Positions 8,607 to 18,139 of a stretch of 64,000 nucleotides of DNA are shown here, one piece after another. The position numbers and the translations under genes were made by a program. Under the pieces are notes generated by a model. That model saw only the letters and a list, made by a program, of their open reading frames with translations, was not told where the DNA came from and did no database searches. Origin of the DNA: an uncultured Pseudomonadales bacterium (GTDB taxonomy: Bacteria; Pseudomonadota; Gammaproteobacteria; Pseudomonadales; Azotimanducaceae); the NCBI GenBank assembly GCA_937921865.1, contig CAKZWF010000064.1:1-64000 (forward strand), read 5' to 3'. Each line of letters starts with the position of its first letter. Position 1 is the stretch's first letter.

Positions 8607-9812
8607 TTACAGTCTCGCCTGGAGACTGTTGGACTCTTCTTCAGCTCGGGCGGTGTTCTGGCTTTTGAGAACTTCAAGAGCGGTTGCCATCAACTCATCG
8701 TCTGCGCTGGAGTTTTCGAGGTTTACCCCATTGACCCGCATGTCGGGCTCAATGCCGATGTTGTGGATCGACGCTCCGTTGGGTGTGTAGTAATAGGCAG
8801 TGGTGAGTTTGATGGCTCGATGATCATCGAGTGGCATCACTGACTGAACGGAACCTTTGCCGTAGCTGGTGGCACCAATCAATGTCGCTCGGGAGTGGTC
8901 TTTAAGGGCGCCGGCCACAATCTCTGCTGCAGAAGCCGAGCCGCCGTTAATCAGAATCACAATCGGTTTGCCGGCGAGGGTGTCTTTACCGGAAGCTCGA
9001 TACTTCAGGTGGCTGGAGGGCAGCCGTCCGGAGGTATAAACAATCAGGCCGTCTTCTAAAAACGCGTCGGCAACACTGACCGAGGCCTGCAGCACGCCAC
9101 CCGGATTGTCGCGCAGGTCTAAGACCAGACCTTCCAGACTCGACTGATTTTCTTCGGTAAGTTTTTTCAACGCGCCGAGAAAGTCTTTGCCGGTGGTATT
9201 GTGGAACTGAGAAATTCGGATATAACCATAGCCGGGCTCAAGCATCTGCTCTTCAACACTGGCAATCTCGATGATCGCCCGGGTCAACGTGACATCTCGC
9301 GTCTGCTGGTCGTTGCTGATAAGCAGATTCACGTTGCTGCCCGGCTCACCGCGCAGCAGTTCAACAACGTCGGTCAGACGTTTCCCGCGCAGGGAGGTGT
9401 TGTCGAGTTCCAGGATCCGATCACCGGCTGCCAGTCCGGCCGAATTCGCCGGGCTGTCGGGCATGGGGGCAATAACTACGAAGTGATCGTCCATCAGGCC
9501 GATTTCGATGCCGATGCCGCCGAATTCACCAGTGGTGTCTGCTTCGAGCGCGTCGAGATCACCGCCATCAACATAGCGGGAGTGGGGGTCGAGTTCGCTG
9601 AGCATGCCTTTCAGGGCGCCTCGCACCAGTTCACGCTCGTCGATCTCGCTGACGTAGCTTTCGCGTACCTGGGAAAGCACCTCGCCAAAATCACGTGCGT
9701 CTGCACTCGGGCCGCTGGGCTTAAGCCAGGCGTGATAGCCGGAGATACCCAGTGCGATGCCGGTCACCATGCTCAGCACGATCCCGAATAGAGTGATAGG
9801 ACGCAGGCTCAT
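8607..9812 (-). CDS. ctpA: S41 family carboxyl-terminal processing peptidase
   Basis: The 401-residue protein has an N-terminal signal/anchor (residues 5-28). A PDZ domain follows around residues 90-175 (FGGIGIEIGLMDDHFVVIAPM, AGLAAGDRILELDN), and then the S41 catalytic core. The Ser-Lys dyad lies in IGATSYGKGSVQS, with the Ser four residues before the Lys. C-terminal processing peptidases act in the periplasm on lipoproteins and peptidoglycan enzymes. It sits 21 bases after envC, so a functional link to EnvC-controlled wall hydrolysis is plausible. Confidence 0.94.
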   Translation of the reverse strand: MSLRPITLFGIVLSMVTGIALGISGYHAWLKPSGPSADARDFGEVLSQVRESYVSEIDERELVRGALKGMLSELDPHSRYVDGGDLDALEADTTGEFGGIGIEIGLMDDHFVVIAPMPDSPANSAGLAAGDRILELDNTSLRGKRLTDVVELLRGEPGSNVNLLISNDQQTRDVTLTRAIIEIASVEEQMLEPGYGYIRISQFHNTTGKDFLGALKKLTEENQSSLEGLVLDLRDNPGGVLQASVSVADAFLEDGLIVYTSGRLPSSHLKYRASGKDTLAGKPIVILINGGSASAAEIVAGALKDHSRATLIGATSYGKGSVQSVMPLDDHRAIKLTTAYYYTPNGASIHNIGIEPDMRVNGVNLENSSADDELMATALEVLKSQNTARAEEESNSLQARL

Positions 9813-9833
9813 GTTGAGAGTTTGGCACCTAAA

Positions 9834-10985
9834 TCAGCGTTTAGCGAGCCATCCTATAGGATCCCGGGCGACGCCTTTATGACGTACTTCAAAGTACAGG
9901 CCGGTTCTTGCCTGTGCGCCACTGTTGCCAGCCCGGGCAATAACCTCGCCACTTTCCACCCACTCGCCTTCGGTTTTCAGCAGTATGTCGGCATGTCCGT
10001 AAAGGCTTAAGTAGCCGCCGCCATGATCGACGATGGTGAGCAGACCAAACCCCCTTAGCGCATCAGCAAAGACCACACGGCCGCGAAATACGGCTTTGAT
10101 CGGCTCACCCTCATCGGCGGCGATAACAATACCGGTCCAGGACAGACGTCCATCCGCCCTGGACTGACCGAAAGCGTTTACCAGTCTGCCCATGATCGGC
10201 CAGGGCAGCTTGCCGCGGTTCGCAACAAACGCGCCACCATCCAGCTGGGTCGCTCGGCGTCGGAGTTCGGCCAGCAGGGTTTCCAGCCGGTCCCGGTCAT
10301 TATTCAGCCGGCGCAGTTGTGCTGATTTGCTTTCAACCTGGGCAGTCAGCTCGGTAATCTTGGTTTCCCGCGCTGCCCGCTCGCGCGTCAGTTTGCGTTG
10401 TTCATCGGCCAGCGTGCGCTGTTTGCGCTGCGCGTCTTCGCGCTGGGTTTCCAGTCGGAATCGGTTGTCTGCCATCTGATCGAGCGTGCGCTGGTAGTCT
10501 TGAATCACCTCCATACGCGCCTCGGTGAAGTAGCGGTGATAGCGCATCAGGCGATTCAACTGTTCAGGAGACTGCTGATTGAGCAGCAGTTTGACGTAAT
10601 CCTCACCGGACATTCGATAGCTGGCAGCCAGATGTTCGGCTATGTGCTCAGCCTGGGTTCTGCGTTGGGTGTCCAACTGCGTTTGCTCTGCTTCGATCCC
10701 GGCGATTTTGCTATTGGTGTCGGCAAGCTTTGCGCGAGCCTGCTCAACCTCACCGGCGACCTGGGCTACCAGTTTGTCGACCCTCTGAAGGTCCAGTTCT
10801 GCTTGGGCGCGTCGTTTTTCGTCGCCCTTGATGCCTGTTTCCAGCCCGTTGATCGCTTTGACTAGCTTGGCGATGTCCTGCTCGGTCGAGGCGAGATCAG
10901 ACTGCCCGGCAGCAGTCAGTGCTGCCAGCAGCAGGATAATGCAGCAGGTGGTCAGCCGGAGCATCTGCGGCGCGCTGCTGATCAA
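9834..10985 (-). CDS. envC: murein hydrolase activator EnvC family protein
   Basis: The 383-residue protein has a signal peptide, then a long Gln/Arg/Ala-rich coiled coil (about residues 30-255), then a C-terminal LytM (M23) domain. The LytM domain retains LSLYGHAD and YFEVRHKG but lacks the first zinc ligand pair ([11 protein letters not shown] replaces the usual HxGxD). This matches EnvC-type activators that switch on amidases rather than cutting peptidoglycan themselves. Its start overlaps the gpmI stop by four bases. Confidence 0.93.
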   Translation of the reverse strand: MISSAPQMLRLTTCCIILLLAALTAAGQSDLASTEQDIAKLVKAINGLETGIKGDEKRRAQAELDLQRVDKLVAQVAGEVEQARAKLADTNSKIAGIEAEQTQLDTQRRTQAEHIAEHLAASYRMSGEDYVKLLLNQQSPEQLNRLMRYHRYFTEARMEVIQDYQRTLDQMADNRFRLETQREDAQRKQRTLADEQRKLTRERAARETKITELTAQVESKSAQLRRLNNDRDRLETLLAELRRRATQLDGGAFVANRGKLPWPIMGRLVNAFGQSRADGRLSWTGIVIAADEGEPIKAVFRGRVVFADALRGFGLLTIVDHGGGYLSLYGHADILLKTEGEWVESGEVIARAGNSGAQARTGLYFEVRHKGVARDPIGWLAKR

Positions 10986-12535
10986 GCGCTGCGCTGTTCC
11001 CGGATGGTGGCGATTGAGCGACCGGTCATTTCACCAGGCACCTCCAGATGCATCAGGGTCAGGATGGTCGGAGCTATATCCGACAGGGTGCCGTCTGCAG
11101 CCAACTCGATTTTCTGAGGTCCGACATAGACCAGAGGTACCGGTTCACTGGTGTGTGCCGTGTGGGCCTGCTGGGTGTGGGCGTCGTGCATCTGTTCGAC
11201 ATTGCCATGGTCTGCTGTGATCAGCATCTGGCCTCCGGCGGCGTTGACTGCGGTGCCCAGTTTGCCCAGACAGTCGTCCAGCGTTTCGACGGCTTTGACG
11301 GCCGCGTCGAAGTTGCCGGTATGGCCAACCATATCGCCGTTGGCGAAATTGCAGACGATCACGTCGAATGCCCGATTCTCGATCGCGGTGATCAGTTCCT
11401 GGGTCACCTTCCCGGCGCTCATCTCCGGACACAGATCGTAGGTGGCAACTTTGGGTGATGGCACCAGCAGCCGTTGTTCACCCGGGTAAGGGTCCTCCCG
11501 GCCGCCGGAAAAGAAGAAGGTCACGTGGGCGTATTTTTCCGTCTCAGCAATCCGCAACTGGGTCTTGCCGAGACTGGCAAGCCACTCGCCGAGGGTGTTG
11601 GTCAGGACGGCTGGTTCGAACGCGCAGGACGCATCGATATCGTCAGCATAGCGGGTCAACATCACGAAATCGGCCAGTTGCACCGTGCTGCGACGTTCGA
11701 AACCGTCGAAATCCGCTTCAATCAGCGCGCGAGTGATCTGTCGCGCCCGATCTGCCCGGAAATTCATGAACACCACAGCATCGCCGTCATGCATGCGCAC
11801 CGGCAGGTCTTCGCTGGCATGAATTGCCGTGGGCTGCACAAATTCGTCGTTTTCATCGCGCTGATAGGCCTGTTCCAGGGCATCCAGCGGATCGGTGGCA
11901 TGAAACGGTGCTTCGCCGCGCACGATCAGATTGTAGGCGCGCTCGACCCGGTCCCAGCGCCGGTCCCTATCCATCGCAAAGTACCGGCCACTGATAGAGG
12001 CGACGTGTCCGATGCCGAGTTCGGTGAGCAGTTCATGAGCCTGCTCTATAGACGCTCGAGCACTGCGCGGCGGGGTGTCACGGCCGTCGAGGAAGGCATG
12101 CAGCATCACCCGTGCCACGCCCGCTGCGGCAGCAGCTCGAATAAGCGCAAAAATCTGCTGCTCATGGCTGTGCACTCCACCCGGAGACAGCAGCCCCATC
12201 ACGTGCAGGGTGCCGGAGGATTTTTTGACCTTGTCGAAAGCCCGATTCAACGTCCGGTTGCGGGCAAATTCACCCTGTTCGATGGCTCGATTGATCCGAG
12301 TAAAGTCCTGATAGACCACCCGGCCAGCACCCAGGTTCATATGACCCACTTCAGAGTTGCCCATCTGACCGTCGGGGAGGCCCACATCGGTGCCGGATCC
12401 GGAGATCAGGGTATGGGGCTGCTGAGACCACAGCCGGTCCCAGTTGGGCGTATCAGCAGCCGCGATGGCATTGGATTCGCTCGTTTCGCTGTAGCCGAAG
12501 CCGTCAAGAATGACGAGAAGGGTGGGGGTTTTCAT
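10982..12535 (-). CDS. gpmI: 2,3-bisphosphoglycerate-independent phosphoglycerate mutase
   Basis: GpmI interconverts 3- and 2-phosphoglycerate in glycolysis using two manganese ions. The 517-residue protein has VILDGFGY near the N terminus, the phosphoserine nucleophile Ser61 in [37 protein letters not shown], and the C-terminal metal site [11 protein letters not shown] with nearby HT residues. It is the first gene of the minus-strand operon and is divergent from yibN across a 126-base spacer. Confidence 0.97.
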   Translation of the reverse strand: MKTPTLLVILDGFGYSETSESNAIAAADTPNWDRLWSQQPHTLISGSGTDVGLPDGQMGNSEVGHMNLGAGRVVYQDFTRINRAIEQGEFARNRTLNRAFDKVKKSSGTLHVMGLLSPGGVHSHEQQIFALIRAAAAAGVARVMLHAFLDGRDTPPRSARASIEQAHELLTELGIGHVASISGRYFAMDRDRRWDRVERAYNLIVRGEAPFHATDPLDALEQAYQRDENDEFVQPTAIHASEDLPVRMHDGDAVVFMNFRADRARQITRALIEADFDGFERRSTVQLADFVMLTRYADDIDASCAFEPAVLTNTLGEWLASLGKTQLRIAETEKYAHVTFFFSGGREDPYPGEQRLLVPSPKVATYDLCPEMSAGKVTQELITAIENRAFDVIVCNFANGDMVGHTGNFDAAVKAVETLDDCLGKLGTAVNAAGGQMLITADHGNVEQMHDAHTQQAHTAHTSEPVPLVYVGPQKIELAADGTLSDIAPTILTLMHLEVPGEMTGRSIATIREQRSA

Positions 12536-12619
12536 GGCCGTGCGCTGGATCTCGAGTGAGCGCGCATTCTAGCAGAACAAAGCCGATCCGGATTGGCTTC
12601 GGCACGCCAGCGAGGTGTG

Positions 12620-12625
12620 TATAAT
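12620..12625 (+). promoter_or_regulatory. predicted -10 element of the yibN-secB promoter
   Basis: A perfect TATAAT with an upstream TG (extended -10) lies 37 bases before the yibN start in the gpmI-yibN divergent spacer. No strong -35 is visible at the standard distance, which is common for extended -10 promoters. Confidence 0.55.
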
Positions 12626-12661
12626 CGCGCGTTTTCCAATAGCGCCAGCACCTAAGTAGAT

Positions 12662-13078
12662 ATGGAGAAACTGTTCGAGTTTATCGGCAATCACATGATC
12701 CTGGTCGGGACCTTCGTGTTTCTGCTGGCGTTGTTCATCCGTAATGAAACCCGCCGTGGCGGCCAGGCGGTATCTGCCCAGCAGCTGGTGGACATGGTGA
12801 ACCGCGAGAATGCGCTGGTGCTCGATGTCCGGGACAAAAAAGAGTTCGAAGCCGGTCATATTGTTAATGCCATCAATATTCCCTACGCCGCCCTGGAAGG
12901 ACGTCTTGGTGAGCTAAAGAAACACCAGGAACGACCGCTGGTAGTCGCGTGCAAGATGGGCCAGCACTCGGGCACAGCAGGGACCCTGCTACGTAAAAAT
13001 GGTTTCACAAACGTGCAGCGCCTTACCGGCGGTATTGCGGAATGGCGTAATCAGAATCTGCCGGTGGTTAAAGCGTGA
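12662..13078 (+). CDS. yibN: rhodanese-like domain protein YibN
   Basis: The 138-residue protein has one N-terminal membrane anchor (residues 7-25) and a cytoplasmic rhodanese domain from about residue 38. The active-site Cys is in VVACKMGQHSG. Rhodaneses carry sulfane sulfur as a persulfide; the physiological acceptor for YibN is not firmly established. The TGA stop overlaps the GTG start of secB. In E. coli and Pseudomonas a glutaredoxin gene (grxC) sits between yibN and secB, but here it is missing. Confidence 0.93.
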   Translation: MEKLFEFIGNHMILVGTFVFLLALFIRNETRRGGQAVSAQQLVDMVNRENALVLDVRDKKEFEAGHIVNAINIPYAALEGRLGELKKHQERPLVVACKMGQHSGTAGTLLRKNGFTNVQRLTGGIAEWRNQNLPVVKA

Positions 13079-13539
13079 GTGAAGCGAGCGATCAGCCGGC
13101 GACCGGCAATCAGGGCCAGGTTCGTCTTGAACGACTGTATCTGAAAGACGTTTCTTTCGAATCACCGAATACCCCGGAAACTTTCACCCAGACCTGGGAA
13201 CCCCAGATCAATCTGGAGATTAACAACCGCTCCCAGCGGGTGGGTGACGCTCACTACGAGGTGGTGCTCACCGCAACTGTAACGGCGACTCTGAGTGATA
13301 AAACCGCTTTTGTGGTCGAAGTTCAGCAGGCGGCAATTTTTGCTATGTCAGGTCTACCTGAAGAGGTGGTTCATCGGGCCATTGGCACCGTGTGCCCGAA
13401 CACACTGTTCCCCTATGTCCGTGAGACCGTTGATTCGTTAGTTGTTCGCGGCGGTTTTCCTGCCCTGCACCTGGCACCGGTGAACTTCGATGCTGCCTAC
13501 GCGGACGCGCTTAAGCAGCAGCGCGACCAGGCTCACTGA
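13075..13539 (+). CDS. secB: protein-export chaperone SecB
   Basis: SecB keeps presecretory proteins unfolded and delivers them to SecA. The 154-residue protein begins at a GTG overlapping the yibN stop. It shows the typical core [67 protein letters not shown] and an acidic-to-basic C-terminal tail. Its last seven bases overlap the 3' end of convergent trmL. Confidence 0.97.
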   Translation: MSEASDQPATGNQGQVRLERLYLKDVSFESPNTPETFTQTWEPQINLEINNRSQRVGDAHYEVVLTATVTATLSDKTAFVVEVQQAAIFAMSGLPEEVVHRAIGTVCPNTLFPYVRETVDSLVVRGGFPALHLAPVNFDAAYADALKQQRDQAH

Positions 13540-14012
13540 CCGCCGGGATAATCCAACTGCCGCCAGGCTTCGTATACCGCGACCGCCACAGTATTGGCGA
13601 GATTCAGGCTGCGCGAGTGCGCGAGCATGGGCAGTCTCAGTAGCGCTTCGGCCGGCAGACTGTTGAGTACCGACTCAGGTAAACCGCGCGTTTCCGGCCC
13701 AAACAGCAGCACATCATCAGCTTTGAAGATTGCGTCAGAAAATTTTCGCCGACCGCGGGTACTGAAAGCCCAGACGGTCTCTGCACCCAGATTGCGGGCA
13801 CTTTCGAGCGCTGCCTCAAGAGATCTGTGCCGACGGGTGCTGGCCCATTCATGGTAGTCGAGACCCGCCCGCTTCAGCTTTGCATCCTCCAGCGTAAATC
13901 CTAAAGGCTCCACCAGATGCAGCCTGGCGCCGGTGTTGGCGCACAGTCTGATGATGTTGCCAGTGTTCGGAGGGATCTCCGGCTCATAAAGGATTACCTG
14001 TACGGGCATCAA
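13533..14012 (-). CDS. trmL: tRNA (cytidine(34)-2'-O)-methyltransferase TrmL
   Basis: TrmL methylates the 2'-OH of the wobble base in tRNA-Leu isoacceptors. The 159-residue SPOUT protein has the knot motifs [32 protein letters not shown] and [27 protein letters not shown], at the family's usual length. It is convergent with secB and divergent from the mshI fragment, and is probably a single-gene unit. Confidence 0.95.
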   Translation of the reverse strand: MMPVQVILYEPEIPPNTGNIIRLCANTGARLHLVEPLGFTLEDAKLKRAGLDYHEWASTRRHRSLEAALESARNLGAETVWAFSTRGRRKFSDAIFKADDVLLFGPETRGLPESVLNSLPAEALLRLPMLAHSRSLNLANTVAVAVYEAWRQLDYPGGQ

Positions 14013-14075
14013 GTTCCGCCAACGCTTACCAATTCTCTTTTTATACTGAATTGAGACCCCAATAGGAGCAATGCT

Positions 14076-14501
14076 TTGCGAGCGGTTATCCGTTGGCTTC
14101 CATCCTGGCTCAGCCGGCCGGATCAGAGCCGACCGGCTGCGGACGTATACATGTCCCCGAAAACGTTAGCCGTCGCGAAAGGCGATCGTGGGGGTGACCG
14201 TTTGCACCTGCACCTGCACCTGCGGGCGGATCCGATCGATCAGCTGTCTGCGGCCAGAGATGTGCTCAAGCTGCAGAGCCACGATGTCGGGTTGAAATCT
14301 ACCAGCTGCAATCTGGTGCTGGCGTCTGAACTTTACTCGGTATCGCTGCTGGAACGCCTGCCGGTAACTGACGAAGAGCTGGTAGAGGCGGTGCGCTGGA
14401 GTATTCAGGAAAACATCGAGTTTCCGGTGGATACCGCCGCCGCGATAGAATTATCTTCTGGCGGGAAAGACGCCAGAGACTGCTACAGATCCAGCCGCTG
14501 A
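14076..14501 (+). pseudogene. truncated MshI-like pilus biogenesis protein
   Basis: The 141-codon frame resembles the N-terminal part of MSHA biogenesis protein Msh[13 protein letters not shown], then LVLASELYSVSLLERLPV and EELVEAVRWSIQENIEFPV. Full-length MshI is around 300 residues, so more than half is missing. The frame ends at a TGA inside the first unit of the tandem repeat starting at 14493. A TTG at 14076 is the likely start, seven bases after AGGAG (14064-14068); the ATG at 14071 is out of frame. A GCACCT hexamer repeated three times (14204-14221) encodes Leu-His repeats. No other msh genes are nearby, so a decayed relic is most likely; a short functional protein is not excluded. Confidence 0.55.
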
Positions 14502-14571
14502 AGGCTCTCTTTAGGTAGCCGCTGAAGGCTCTCTATAGTTAGCCGCTGAAGGCTCTCTATAGGTAGCCGCT
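14493..14571 (+). repeat. 24-bp tandem repeat, convergent-junction repeat family, locus 1
   Basis: Three near-identical 24-base units start at 14493, 14517 and 14541, followed by a partial unit from 14565. The core is AGCCGCTGAAGGCTCTCTA. Each core can form a small AGCC/GGCT hairpin. The array fills the gap between the mshI fragment and the convergent ntrC gene, supplies the mshI stop codon, and ends next to the ntrC stop. The same core recurs at 37204-37320 and, inverted, at 60646-60720. Confidence 0.85.
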
Positions 14572-14577
14572 TAGAGC

Positions 14578-16002
14578 TCAGCGCAGATCGTTTAGTTCGA
14601 GGTCGGCGATTTTGCGGGTGAGGGTGTTGCGTCCCCAGCCGAGCAGTTCGGCGGCATCTCGTTTGCGTCCGGCGGTTTTCTTCAGCGCAGCTCGGATCAT
14701 GATTTCTTCGAATTTTGGTTGAGCGATCTGCAGCAGCGGTGTGTTGAGACTTTCAGAAGCTCGCTCAGCCCAGTTTTCCAGCGCCCTTTCCCAGCTGACT
14801 TCGGAAGGTGACTCCTGTTCCGAGTCGCCACGGAGTTCAGGTGGCAGATCGCTGACATGGATCTCGCGGCCTGAGGCCATGACCGTCAGCCAGCGACAGG
14901 TGTTTTCCAGTTGTCGGACGTTGCCAGGCCAGCTGAGTGAACACATGAAGTCGATAGTGTCAGGGCGTAGAACTTTGTTTTCGCCGCCCAGTTCCTTGGC
15001 CGCCTGGTCAAGAAAATGCCGTGCCAGTAGTGGGATGTCACCGCGCCGCTCAGCCAGCATTGGCACGTGCACGCTGATGACATTGAGTCGGTGAAACAGA
15101 TCCTCCCTGAAGCTGCCTTCGCGAACGCAGATCTCCAGGTTCTGGTGGGTGGCGGCAATGATCCGTACATCCACTCGAATGGGCGAGTGACCACCCACCC
15201 GATAAAATTCTCCGTCAGCGAGCACCCGTAGTAAGCGGGTTTGTGTGTCTGGCGGCATGTCACCTATTTCGTCAAGGAACAGGGTTCCGCCGTTGGCCTG
15301 CTCGAAGCGCCCGACACGGCGGCTGTTGGCACCGGTAAACGCGCCTTTTTCGTGTCCGAACAGTTCCGACTCAACCAGCTCGCGAGGAATCGCTGCCATA
15401 TTCAGAGCAACGAAAGTACCGTCTGCGCGAGGACTGTGGCGATGCAGGGCTTTCGCAACCAGCTCTTTACCTGATCCTGATGCGCCGCGGATCAGTACTG
15501 TGACATTAGAGTTGGCCAGTCGACCGATTGCCCGGAAGACTTCCTGCATGGCAGGTGCCTGACCAATGATCTCCTGGTCGAGCATCGGTTCGAGCTTTCT
15601 AGGAATGGCGATCTCGTCATTGACCTTCATCGCCCGCTGAACGATGGCAACGGCTTCGTCGACATCGAACGGTTTGGGCAGGTATTCGAATGCTCCGCTC
15701 TGATAAGCATTAACAGCGCTGTCGAGATCAGAGTGGGCAGTCATCACGATGACCGGCAGATCAGGATAGGCATCGTGGACGTTGGTCACGAAGTCCAGGC
15801 CGTTCATCCCCGGCATTCTAACGTCGGTGATGATTGCGCTGGGGCGCTCGTCGTGCAGCAGGTGCATCGCATGATCGGCTGAGGCGAATGCGGTGATTGG
15901 AATGCCGGCCTGAGACATTGCCCGTTCCAGAACCCAGCGAATGGACTGATCGTCGTCGACTACCCAGACCTTATCGTTCGACATTGCTGGCGCTTCACTC
16001 AT
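14578..16002 (-). CDS. ntrC: nitrogen regulation response regulator NtrC
   Basis: NtrC is the sigma-54 activator of nitrogen-limitation genes. It has an N-terminal receiver domain with the acidic pocket VDDD and phosphoacceptor Asp in VITDVRMPGM. A central AAA+ domain follows with Walker A GASGSGKE and the sigma-54 contact loop EKGAFTGA. The C terminus is a Fis-type helix-turn-helix (GRKRDAAELLGWGRNTLTRKI). The ATG at 16002 gives 474 residues and overlaps the ntrB stop; a GTG at 16008 or an ATG at 15984 are alternatives. The gene ends at the tandem repeat. Confidence 0.96.
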   Translation of the reverse strand: MSEAPAMSNDKVWVVDDDQSIRWVLERAMSQAGIPITAFASADHAMHLLHDERPSAIITDVRMPGMNGLDFVTNVHDAYPDLPVIVMTAHSDLDSAVNAYQSGAFEYLPKPFDVDEAVAIVQRAMKVNDEIAIPRKLEPMLDQEIIGQAPAMQEVFRAIGRLANSNVTVLIRGASGSGKELVAKALHRHSPRADGTFVALNMAAIPRELVESELFGHEKGAFTGANSRRVGRFEQANGGTLFLDEIGDMPPDTQTRLLRVLADGEFYRVGGHSPIRVDVRIIAATHQNLEICVREGSFREDLFHRLNVISVHVPMLAERRGDIPLLARHFLDQAAKELGGENKVLRPDTIDFMCSLSWPGNVRQLENTCRWLTVMASGREIHVSDLPPELRGDSEQESPSEVSWERALENWAERASESLNTPLLQIAQPKFEEIMIRAALKKTAGRKRDAAELLGWGRNTLTRKIADLELNDLR

Positions 16003-17092
16003 CGACACGTGTCTCCAGGGGTAAGAAGATTGAGAAGCAGGTTTCGCCAGGCTCGCTGTCGCATTCGATCATGCCTCTGTGCTGGGTGATGATGTTCTGA
16101 GTGATCGCCAGGCCCAGCCCGGTGCCATCGGCACGCCCGGTGATCATGGGTAAAAAAACCTTGTCCTGCATGTCTTCCGGGATCCCGGGTCCGTTGTCGA
16201 TGATGTCGATCTGGGCAACCAGTCGGTGCAGGGTGTTGCCAATCGTGAACAGCCGAACAATCCGGGTGCGCAAAGTGATCGTAGGATTGACGGTCTGCGT
16301 TTCGACGAATACCTGAACTGCGTTGCGCATCATGTTCAGGGTTGCCTGAATCAGACGATCTTCGTCTGCATAAAGGTCCGGAACGCTGGGGTCGTAGTCC
16401 CGTTGAAATACGACCTGCCCGGGAAATTCGGCATAGATCAGACGGACCACATGTTCCAGAATCTGATGTACGTTCACCGCCTGAAGCTTTGGCTGCTGGT
16501 TTGGTCCAAGCATCGTGTCGACCAGATCTCTGAGTCGGTCCGCTTCCTGGATGATCACGTTCGTGTATTCCCGCAGCTCCGGAGATTCCTTGAATTCGCG
16601 ATCGAGCAGCTGTGCGGCACCCCGCAGGCCACCGAGCGGGTTTTTGATCTCGTGGGCAAGACCCCGGGTCAGTTCCTGGATAGTTTTCTGGGAAGACAGC
16701 ACCTGCTCTTCGCGATTGATCCGCAGCAAACGATTCATAGGCGTAAGTTCGATAATCGAAGCACCGCCGATTGTGTCGTAGCTGATGGTGAGATCCGCTT
16801 TGATTCGCTGACCGTCACGCATTCTGAACACCGCGCCACGGCGCGTCACCGGTTCTCTGGATTGGAACAGATCCGTCAGGTCGCCAAACTCGAGACTGCC
16901 ATCGTTCATCAGATAGTCGCGCAGCGAACCGCCAACGGCGCGTCTTTCGCTGACGCCAAAGAGATCCTCTGCGGCCTGATTCATAGCCCGAACCGTCTGC
17001 GTCGTATCGAGCACCACCACTGCGGTGGTCAGCAGATCGAACGCATTGGCCTTGTAATCAGGCACAGCCATATATTCCGTTGCCGGTTCCAT
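15995..17092 (-). CDS. ntrB: nitrogen regulation sensor histidine kinase NtrB
   Basis: NtrB phosphorylates or dephosphorylates NtrC under PII control. The 365-residue soluble protein has an N-terminal PAS domain (about 15-120), the phosphorylated His147 in GLAHEIKNPLGG, and a C-terminal ATPase domain with DNGPGIPEDMQDKVF and ADGTGLGLAI. It has no membrane segment, as expected. Its stop overlaps the ntrC start, so the two are translated together. An NtrC-box-like dyad about 150 bases upstream (17238-17252) suggests autoregulation. Confidence 0.97.
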   Translation of the reverse strand: MEPATEYMAVPDYKANAFDLLTTAVVVLDTTQTVRAMNQAAEDLFGVSERRAVGGSLRDYLMNDGSLEFGDLTDLFQSREPVTRRGAVFRMRDGQRIKADLTISYDTIGGASIIELTPMNRLLRINREEQVLSSQKTIQELTRGLAHEIKNPLGGLRGAAQLLDREFKESPELREYTNVIIQEADRLRDLVDTMLGPNQQPKLQAVNVHQILEHVVRLIYAEFPGQVVFQRDYDPSVPDLYADEDRLIQATLNMMRNAVQVFVETQTVNPTITLRTRIVRLFTIGNTLHRLVAQIDIIDNGPGIPEDMQDKVFLPMITGRADGTGLGLAITQNIITQHRGMIECDSEPGETCFSIFLPLETRVDE

Positions 17093-17237
17093 AAGAAGAA
17101 AAGAGCAAAAAACGGTCCAACTTTAAACTGGTGCGTAAAATAATGGTGTGAGTGTTTACTTACCCATATAGGCCTATTAGGCGATCAGGGTCTAGCGGCG
17201 CCGCGGCTCAACTCAGGGCGCGATGATACCGCACAAC

Positions 17238-17252
17238 GCACCATAAAGGTGC
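17238..17252. promoter_or_regulatory. predicted NtrC-binding site upstream of ntrB
   Basis: GCACCATAAAGGTGC is a dyad close to the NtrC consensus (GCACCA-N3-TGGTGC), with one mismatch in the right arm. It lies in the spacer between the DUF4124 gene and ntrB. In enteric bacteria NtrC-P binds near the ntrB promoter and limits its expression, which fits this position. No sigma-54 promoter is visible here. Confidence 0.6.
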
Positions 17253-17273
17253 GAATGTGCGAAATTGGTTCGT

Positions 17274-17852
17274 TTAGTTGGTTGGGCTGGGTCTTGGTGC
17301 GGCGGCAACGCGTTGCAGATGGAAAGTGGTTGGTGCACTGCTGATCAGTACTTTGCCGCTGTCGTCGATGACCTCCGCCTGCACGCTGTGGGTGCCACGG
17401 TCGACATTAGGCAGCATGAAGACAGTCTGGGCGGCAGCCTGTTCGGGTTTGCCGTCCAGCAGGATTCGGACCCGATGGCCAATCTGGAGTTCGGGGCTTA
17501 CTTCGGCAACCACGTTGACGTTTCCCGCGTTCTCTCGAACGGCTTCATCATTGCTCGGAGCACTGATGTTCAGGCTTGCGTAAGTGAACGGCGCCGCTTC
17601 GGATTCTTCATCAGTGGGATCAACAATCCATTGCTCACGACTCTCTGGCTCTGCGGCTGGGAAGGTGTTGGGCGTCTCTACCGCAACGGCCTCGCTTGAT
17701 TGACCTTCTTTGGGCGGGACATCGGTGAAAACCACATTGCCATTCTCGTCCACAGTTTTGTAGATACGGCTGGCTGCATGGCCGTCCATACAGAGTCCAA
17801 AAACGGCTATCGCCACGATCAAGACAAGTAAATTTCTAAAATATCCGGTCAT
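17274..17852 (-). CDS. DUF4124 domain-containing protein
   Basis: The 192-residue protein has a hydrophobic signal segment (about 7-25) followed by the DUF4124 pattern SRIYKTVDENGNVVFTDVPP at residues 28-47. A Glu/Ala-rich linker leads to a C-terminal domain with an Ig-like or DUF4124-associated character (VRILLDGKPEQAA, GTHSVQAEVIDDSGKVL). It is predicted to be periplasmic. DUF4124 has no established function. Such genes often sit between glnA and ntrB in Pseudomonas relatives, so the context is conserved rather than special to this strain. Confidence 0.88.
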   Translation of the reverse strand: MTGYFRNLLVLIVAIAVFGLCMDGHAASRIYKTVDENGNVVFTDVPPKEGQSSEAVAVETPNTFPAAEPESREQWIVDPTDEESEAAPFTYASLNISAPSNDEAVRENAGNVNVVAEVSPELQIGHRVRILLDGKPEQAAAQTVFMLPNVDRGTHSVQAEVIDDSGKVLISSAPTTFHLQRVAAAPRPSPTN

Positions 17853-18084
17853 TGTCTGACTCTCACCAATTAATAGAGGATTCGTCGCCTGTTCTTACGA
17901 TTGTCCTGCAGTTGGGCTGAACAGCGCCTGAATGGTAGCTGCACCACTTTGGGTGCTTGGCCAGATACTCCATGGATCATTGGCCAGATGCTCCGTCGGA
18001 ATGGTCCGCCTACCGTTCGTCAAGCTACCACGATCTGATGGAGCGGTGTGTTACCAGCCTCGCTATTTTGGACTTCGGATAGGT
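17853..18084. other. spacer between glnA terminator and DUF4124 gene
   Basis: No gene is visible. It should hold the DUF4124 promoter. It contains a direct repeat of TTGGCCAGATrCTCC at 17957-17971 and 17980-17994, with one mismatch and a 23-base period. An imperfect GCACCA-N4-GGGTGC dyad at about 17940-17955 has the wrong spacing for an NtrC box. Confidence 0.3.
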
Positions 18085-18120
18085 AAAAAAAAGCCCCAAT
18101 AGGTATACATATTGGGGCTT
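18085..18120 (-). terminator. Rho-independent terminator of glnA
   Basis: On the minus strand AAGCCCCAATA pairs with TATTGGGGCTT across an 8-base loop and is followed by a run of eight T. It lies about 20 bases after the glnA stop, so glnA is probably transcribed separately from the DUF4124-ntrBC genes. Confidence 0.93.
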
Positions 18121-18139
18121 TAAGTATGGCTGGGTTGTT

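Noticed and set aside
11474-12559. 361-codon plus-strand open frame
   Set aside because: It lies opposite gpmI and is explained as a shadow frame.
16226-17143. 305-codon plus-strand open frame
   Set aside because: It lies opposite ntrB, which has all kinase motifs, and has no recognisable protein pattern.
17940-17955. NtrC-like dyad upstream of the DUF4124 gene
   Set aside because: The half-sites are separated by four rather than three bases and the right arm is imperfect.
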